Source: Dillenia suffruticosa | Lineage: Eukaryota > Streptophyta > Magnoliopsida > Dilleniales > Dilleniaceae | Direction: 5' to 3' | Assembly (NCBI GenBank): GCA_033439265.1 | Contig: JAVTVX010000019.1 | Span: forward strand, 17,014,039 to 17,078,038 | Length of the DNA: 64,000 nt | Shown: in pieces, positions 58,781-64,000 of the stretch | Position numbering within the stretch: position 1 is the first letter of the stretch | How the letters are laid out: each line of letters starts with the position of its first letter | Notes under the pieces: generated by a model | Seen by the model: the letters and a program-made list of their open reading frames with translations, nothing else | Database searches by the model: none | What the model was told of the DNA's origin: nothing | Made by a program: the position numbers and the translations under genes

Positions 58781-60839
58781 TGTTGAAGTTATTTGACTCC
58801 TCAAATAAATTGATCCTCTGACTAGATTGGGGAACCGGTGTCGATGTGCCCGCAAGATCTTCTTGAATCGGAGACCTACAAAAAACCTGCCGGAGGTAGT
58901 TTCGGTGTGATGAGTGAATGAAAGATAGGAGAGGCTGAACAATAGCCCCGTGTTGTCTCTGTGTGATGAGTGTAAGTTAAATGTATTATAAACCTTTCAT
59001 AGATTGTCTCTGGTCAATATATAACAAGCATCTACATGGTAAGTGGTGTAGGACTCTACTTGCCTTGTGCAGAGACCATTAGAAATCTCCCGAGATTACA
59101 GAGATTATAGTCAAAGATTTCTAAGAGATTTAAAATCCAATAGACCGAAGGAAATTCAAGTTGTCATTGAGATTTCATATCTTATTGGAAGAAATTATGA
59201 AAATTTCTTTTATTATCTAGAGAGATTACTCCCAGGATTAGGAAAGGTTCAAACTAGATGGAAGGTTATTGGTCGAAGGATATTTGGTAATATCCGAGTG
59301 AGTCCAGCTGAGAGGTGAGTGAACCGAGTAATGGTTGAGAGACATAAGTGAGAGCGTTCGATCAAGAGAGTATTCGATTAAAAGCGTGTTCAGTCATTTT
59401 GGGTGTTTGTCGAGAGATCTCCTTAGTGGTCTATGGGCTTTGTGATTAGGTTCGGTACCTCTAGACTTCACCGTAATGGGCTATCAGACCATGTATCCTC
59501 ATTTGTTCCCCACTTCTAATGTTAGCTTGAAGAAGTGGCATTAAGAGTAGAGTTTAAATGATAGGAATTGGGGAATTCAGAAGAACATGAAGGTGAAGCG
59601 TTTTTTGTAAGCAAAAAAGGCGCGGTACAAAAGCATTAAATATGAAGCATGTCATTTCAATCGCAATGCATGTATTGCTTTTACTGCTGCGAATTGTGTT
59701 CGATATACTTTCTTTCGTTACAAATACTAAAGGGGTGGTTGGAGTTTTATCAATTCATTTAGTGAGATGAAATTACAGGCCTAGGTTATGATTTATGAGT
59801 GGTGAAATTTGTGAAAAACAAAGATGGTGAGGGGTTTTGAATCACAAATTTACTACAATATTGGCAAGATTAGAAATACAACAACGGGGGTAATTATAAT
59901 AATCAGTTACCCATAGAGTATAAAAGTTGGGAATATGATAATAGAGATGATTTTAGAAATAAGATATTAGATTTCGCAACTGAGCTGCTGGAAAGAGAAT
60001 GAGAGAGAAGTATTGAGAGGTGTATGATTAAGGCAAAGAGAATGGTTGTTGTTATTGGTTGCACCAAAAGGTTGTGGTAGAGCTGTCGATACAAGGGTCT
60101 ATGATTAGGGGAACTATCGATATAAGGTTCCATCATGACATTCAAAAACCCAATGTCATAATGGTTCAGTATCAGTGTTTCAGGGATTTTGCATTGGGTG
60201 GAGGCATTCCCACTCCATTTTTGGAGAGTCCTTTGGAAGGTGGGGTGTTTCCACTCTTATCTGTGGGTGCATGGGTTGTAGTATCAGAACAAAAAAGTCT
60301 AGTCACAGGAGACTAATGATTCTCTTATAAGGGTTTCAATCGTTTCTTAGGCTGAAGGTTAGAACTCGCTATGTATTAAGTGCTCAGTTCACTTTTCACA
60401 TTTTGTATTCAGTGTATGTTGTAGCATCCTAGATCAATCTAGTTATAAGGGGCATACCTAGTCGACGAGGCATAGGTTCTGATTTCTTAGGCCTTTTCAA
60501 TATGTACACTCCGATGATGTACTCTTAAATGTGCAAACTTTGCATTATATTGAAATGAATTTTCTCTATCATTTTCTCTAGCTTTCTTTTGTACAAACCT
60601 TGCCTCTCATATGTATGAAAACTTAAATGAATAAATGAATTGAGAATTTTCTTCTTTGTCATTGTCCAATTCTTGCTGTTCTGTTGATATGTGTTGGAAC
60701 AAAAAAAATTGAACTATGAGTTGTCTCAAGTGCATTATAACAGAGAGGGGTTGTTAAAACCCTTTCTGAACACCAAAGCCGAAAGAACATGAGTTAAACT
60801 ACGCTCAGAAGTTAGGATTTGAAGAGCCGAGAGATGAGA
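58781..60839. other. Probable 3' LTR/untranslated DNA of the Gypsy element, limits unresolved
   Basis: Mixed-composition DNA between a TGTTGAAG at 58781 and the tandem repeats, with no recognisable gene. Its position downstream of a minus-strand Gypsy pol and its composition suggest LTR and 3' untranslated sequence, but no second LTR is present to test this. Confidence 0.3.
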
Positions 60840-60889
60840 AGATATGTCCTACTACGGCCTGATTGAGGTATCGAACTAATAGTGGGTGC

Positions 60890-61640
60890 ATAAACTATAT
60901 GAGGCGTAAAATCAAGAGAGTGGTTACCAACTGCTTAAGAGTTACATTCCATATATTGGCATATTGAGAGGCGTAAAGTCAAAAAATTGGGTGCGAAACC
61001 CATGTGAGACATTCAGCTTAAAGAATGGTTGCCAATCACTCAGGAGTTATATCTTGTATATTGGCATATTGAGAGACGTAGAATTGAGAAATTGGATGTG
61101 GAACCCATATGAGGCATAAAACCGAGAGAGTGGTTGCCAACTGTTTGGGATTTACATTCCGTATATTGGTATATTGAGAGGCGTAGAGTTGAGAGATTGG
61201 GTACAGAACCCATATAAGGTATAAAGCTAAGAGAGTGGTTGTCAACTACTCGGAAGTTACACTCGTACATTGGCATACTGAGAGGCATAGAGCCGAGAAT
61301 TGGTTATGAAACCCATATGAGCTATAGAGTCGAGAGAGTGGTTACCAACCACTCATGAGTTACATCTCGTATATTGATATATTAAGAGGTATAGAGTCGA
61401 GAGATTGGGTACGAAACCCATATGAGACGTAAAGTCCAGAGAGTGGTTGCAAACTACTTGGGAGTTACACCACATATATTAACATATTGAGAGAGGTAGA
61501 GTTAAGAGATTAGACGAGAAATCTATATGAAGTGTAAAACTGAGAGGTGGTTACTGACCACTTGAGAGTTACATCTTGTATGTTGGCATATTAAGAACTA
61601 TAGAACCAAAAGATTGTCTGGTATTAAATACATAAGTTGT
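60890..61640. repeat. 105-bp tandem repeat array, about seven copies
   Basis: The landmark TGGTTACCAACT and its variants recurs at 60921, 61026, 61131, 61236, 61339, 61444 and 61548, a period of 103-105 bp. Each unit contains an AGTTACATCTCGTATATTGGCATATTGAGAGG-like stretch (partly degenerate) and a GAAACCCATATGAG block. Units differ by roughly 15-25 percent by eye. Confidence 0.9.
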
Positions 61641-61689
61641 CTAAATTTCATGTTCTGGGTACTACAGAACCGTTTAACTGGCTAAGATG

Positions 61690-64000
61690 ATATGGTTTGG
61701 ATCGAACTACCTAGCATACTTGGTACGGATCTTCTCAATTTGGTATGAATTTACCTCTCAATTAAGATTGTCTTGTCGCCTATACTCTCTTAGAGAACCA
61801 AATCTTCTAGTTTGAACACTCTGGCTTTTACTCTCCTATTATAGTATCGAGTCATCTGCTGATAATGGGCTACTATTCAAGTAAACGCGATGTCTCCTAA
61901 CTCTTGTAGGAGATCCAGTCGTTCGCATTTTGGGTGGTATTGGTCCATGCATAATCAGTGGATTCCTATTTCCACCGGTATGACTGCTTCACATCCATAA
62001 GTTAAGATAAATGGTATTTTCCCTATGACCGTTCGAGGTGTAGTTGTGTAGGACCAAAGGATTTCGTAGAGTTCGTCTACCCAATGGCCTTTCGCTTCGT
62101 CCAATGCCATTTGGAGCACATAAAAGATCATTCGATTGATCACATTGGCAAGGCTATTGGCTTGTAGATAAGCGACAAAGGTGAGATGGTGTTGGATTTC
62201 TAATTTATTGCAAAATTTTCTAAAGTTTTTGTTGTCAAACTGCTTGTCATTGTCGATGACAAGAACATGGGAAAGGCCGAATCTAGTGATAATGGATACC
62301 CACACAAAGGTTTGAATCTTGCTGGATGTTATCTAGACTAGTGGTTTGGCTTTTACTTACTTAGTGAAATAATCTATAGACACAATGAGAAACTTCAGTT
62401 GTCCAATAGTTTGTGAGAATGGCCCCAATATGTCTATCTCCTACTATGCGAATGGTCATGGATTTGCAATTGGATAGAGCTCAAAGGAGGGCTGATGCGG
62501 CTTTAAGGAGAAGTGTTGGCACTTATCGTATTTCTTAACAAGAGCTTCTGCATCTGCCTTCATGGTGAGTCAGAAGAGTCCTTAATGTAAAGCCTTGTTG
62601 GTTAGGTTCCAAGTGTCTAAATGACTATTGCATACCCCTTCATGAATTTTGCTAAAGACATAGTTCCCTTCCGACATTTAAGACAAGGGTGAATAAAAGA
62701 TTTTTTGTAAAGAGCACATTGATGATGGCTTAATATGTGGCCTTATACTTGACCTTTGCTGACTTCTGTGGTGAGCCAAGCAACTAACCATCCCATAGGT
62801 GAGTTTGGATGGGATCTTTCCATCTTGCTGAGTTGACTACCGTCAGGATCTACTTTGGTTTGTCAATACTTGGGTATGCGAGGCTCTTGACATAGACAGT
62901 TCATGGCTACCAAGTCCAAACTAGCAAGTTTGGAAAGTATGTCGGCTTTGACATTCTCAGATCTAGGAATCTTTTGTACGTCAACCTTATTAAACTTGCT
63001 TATCTCCTCCTAGAGTTTGGCGAGATACTTCACCATCATTAGCTCTTTGCTTTTGTATATTCCCTCAATTTGCTTGACCATGAGTTTGTTGTTGATGAAC
63101 ACGTGGATATCCTTAACTCCCAATAATGCTGTGATCTGCAATTCTATTAAGAACACTTCGTCTTCGGCCTGATTATTGATGACTTGAAAATCAAAATAAA
63201 AGGCATATTCCACTCTGAAGTGTTGGGACCCATTAGGATGAGTCCAGTGCCGCTCCCGACTGAATTAGAAGAGCCATGCACATGTAAGTTCCATATCAGC
63301 GGTGAGCTCCTCTTTGGATAGTCATCAACTGTTTGCTCGGTGAGGTTTGGGAGCGTATATTCAAGGATGAAATAAGCTAGAGCCTGGCCTTTGATGGCAA
63401 GTCTCAGTTGGTACTTGGTATCAAATTCACCAAGCTCTATGCTCTACTTAATAAGTCAACCCGAGGAATCTTTCTTTAGCAGGATCTACTTCACAGGGTT
63501 GGTCAATTGAACCATGATGGTGTATGCCTAGAAATATGGTCAAAGGTGTCGAGCAATTGTAATGAGAAAGAAGACCATCTTCTCGATAGGTTTGTAATTG
63601 ATTTTTGATTCTTGGACCACTTAACTAACATAATATACGAGTTTTTGCATGGCGGCATCCTAGAACAAAGGGTTTGGTAAAAAATAGACAAGTAGATATA
63701 GAGTTTCTCATCAAAGATGGGCTGATAGAGTAACGGAGGAGACTAGAGCTACTCCTTGAGCTTGTCGAAAACTACTCGGCATTTCGATGTACGAATATAG
63801 AATCAGATAAGGTTTATAGCATGAACTAGTATTAAGCCCCAATTCAAACATTGAAATTCTTATAGAAATTTTGCGACCGTAAGGAAAATCATTTGAAGTA
63901 GTCAAGTTTGTTTAAACTATAGATCTTGGTTTGGGTTGAAAAGTTATATCACTTTTTATTCATATAAAGATGACAGCGCGGGCTTGAAGTTCTCGCCTTA
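61690..64000 (-). pseudogene. Ty3/Gypsy pol (Tat-like), minus strand, broken and cut by window edge
   Basis: Reading leftward: end of RT/RNase H1 (about 63700-63480), a linker with K-D-S-S-G and I-E-L-G-E-F-D (63480-63400), a second RNase H (about 63330-62990; H-G-S-S-N-S-V-G-S-G then N-N-Q-A-E), integrase zinc segment (about 62570-62470, one Cys lost), integrase core (62440-61955; D-Y-F-T-K and I-D-N-D kept, the catalytic Glu replaced near 62150) and the post-core Y-Y-N-R-R-V-K segment (about 61830). The extra RNase H between the normal one and integrase is typical of the Tat lineage (Ogre, Retand). Numerous stops; inactive. The first part lies right of the window. Confidence 0.8.

Noticed and set aside
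61036..61288. Repeat-containing minus-strand frames with a 35-residue period
   Set aside because: A by-product of the 105-bp tandem array; stops interrupt most units and other frames are open too.

Overview
This is a nuclear genome window from a flowering plant, most likely a eudicot. Intergenic DNA is AT-rich, genes are spliced and far apart, and most of the sequence is transposable-element debris. Only three genes look intact: a small two-helix membrane protein with a spliced 5' UTR (CDS 26094-26435), the molybdenum-cofactor gene CNX3 (MoaC family, minus strand, two exons, 45977-44780), and a GRF-interacting factor of the GIF2/GIF3 type (plus strand, four exons, 46882-55954). CNX3 and GIF lie head to head with 904 bp between their start codons.

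Region by region. 1-8552: two related Copia retrotransposons, one (A, minus) inserted in the 5' LTR of the other (B, plus), so their GC-rich leaders form a large imperfect inverted repeat; B is full of stops and its RT catalytic motif is damaged. 8553-8990: a broken fragment of a poly(A)-binding-protein RRM gene. 9000-13400: AT-rich spacer with one decayed SINE. 13403-15787: non-autonomous CACTA transposon, copy 1. 16310-18100: decayed L1 LINE (endonuclease, RT and C-terminal traces). 19200-19590: two SINEs back to back. 22700-23650: minus-strand Copia gag-protease fragment. 25600-26500: membrane-protein gene. 28323-31677: short LTR element (TSD TCTTA) interrupted by CACTA copy 2 (TSD AAG). 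35144-42170: a second short LTR element (minus, TSD AGAAT) interrupted in one LTR by a complete but decayed Copia element (35272-40541). 44780-55954: CNX3 and GIF; GIF intron 2 carries a gag-only LTR element whose 5' LTR and flank are tandemly duplicated. 57400-57618: the best preserved SINE. 60840-64000: minus-strand Ty3/Gypsy (Tat-like, with an extra RNase H) fragment, followed in its 3' region by about seven copies of a 105-bp tandem repeat.

Target-site duplications and LTR boundaries could be read by eye for five insertions, so the order of nesting is well supported. The most unusual structure is inside both CACTA copies: two tRNA-like (A-box/B-box) modules point outward from an AT-rich core, each followed by a GC-rich tract. 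A second is a small coiled-coil ORF shared by the two short LTR elements. No tRNA gene, rRNA gene, CRISPR array or bacterial-type system was seen. Family names are from recognition of motifs by eye; no database search was run.
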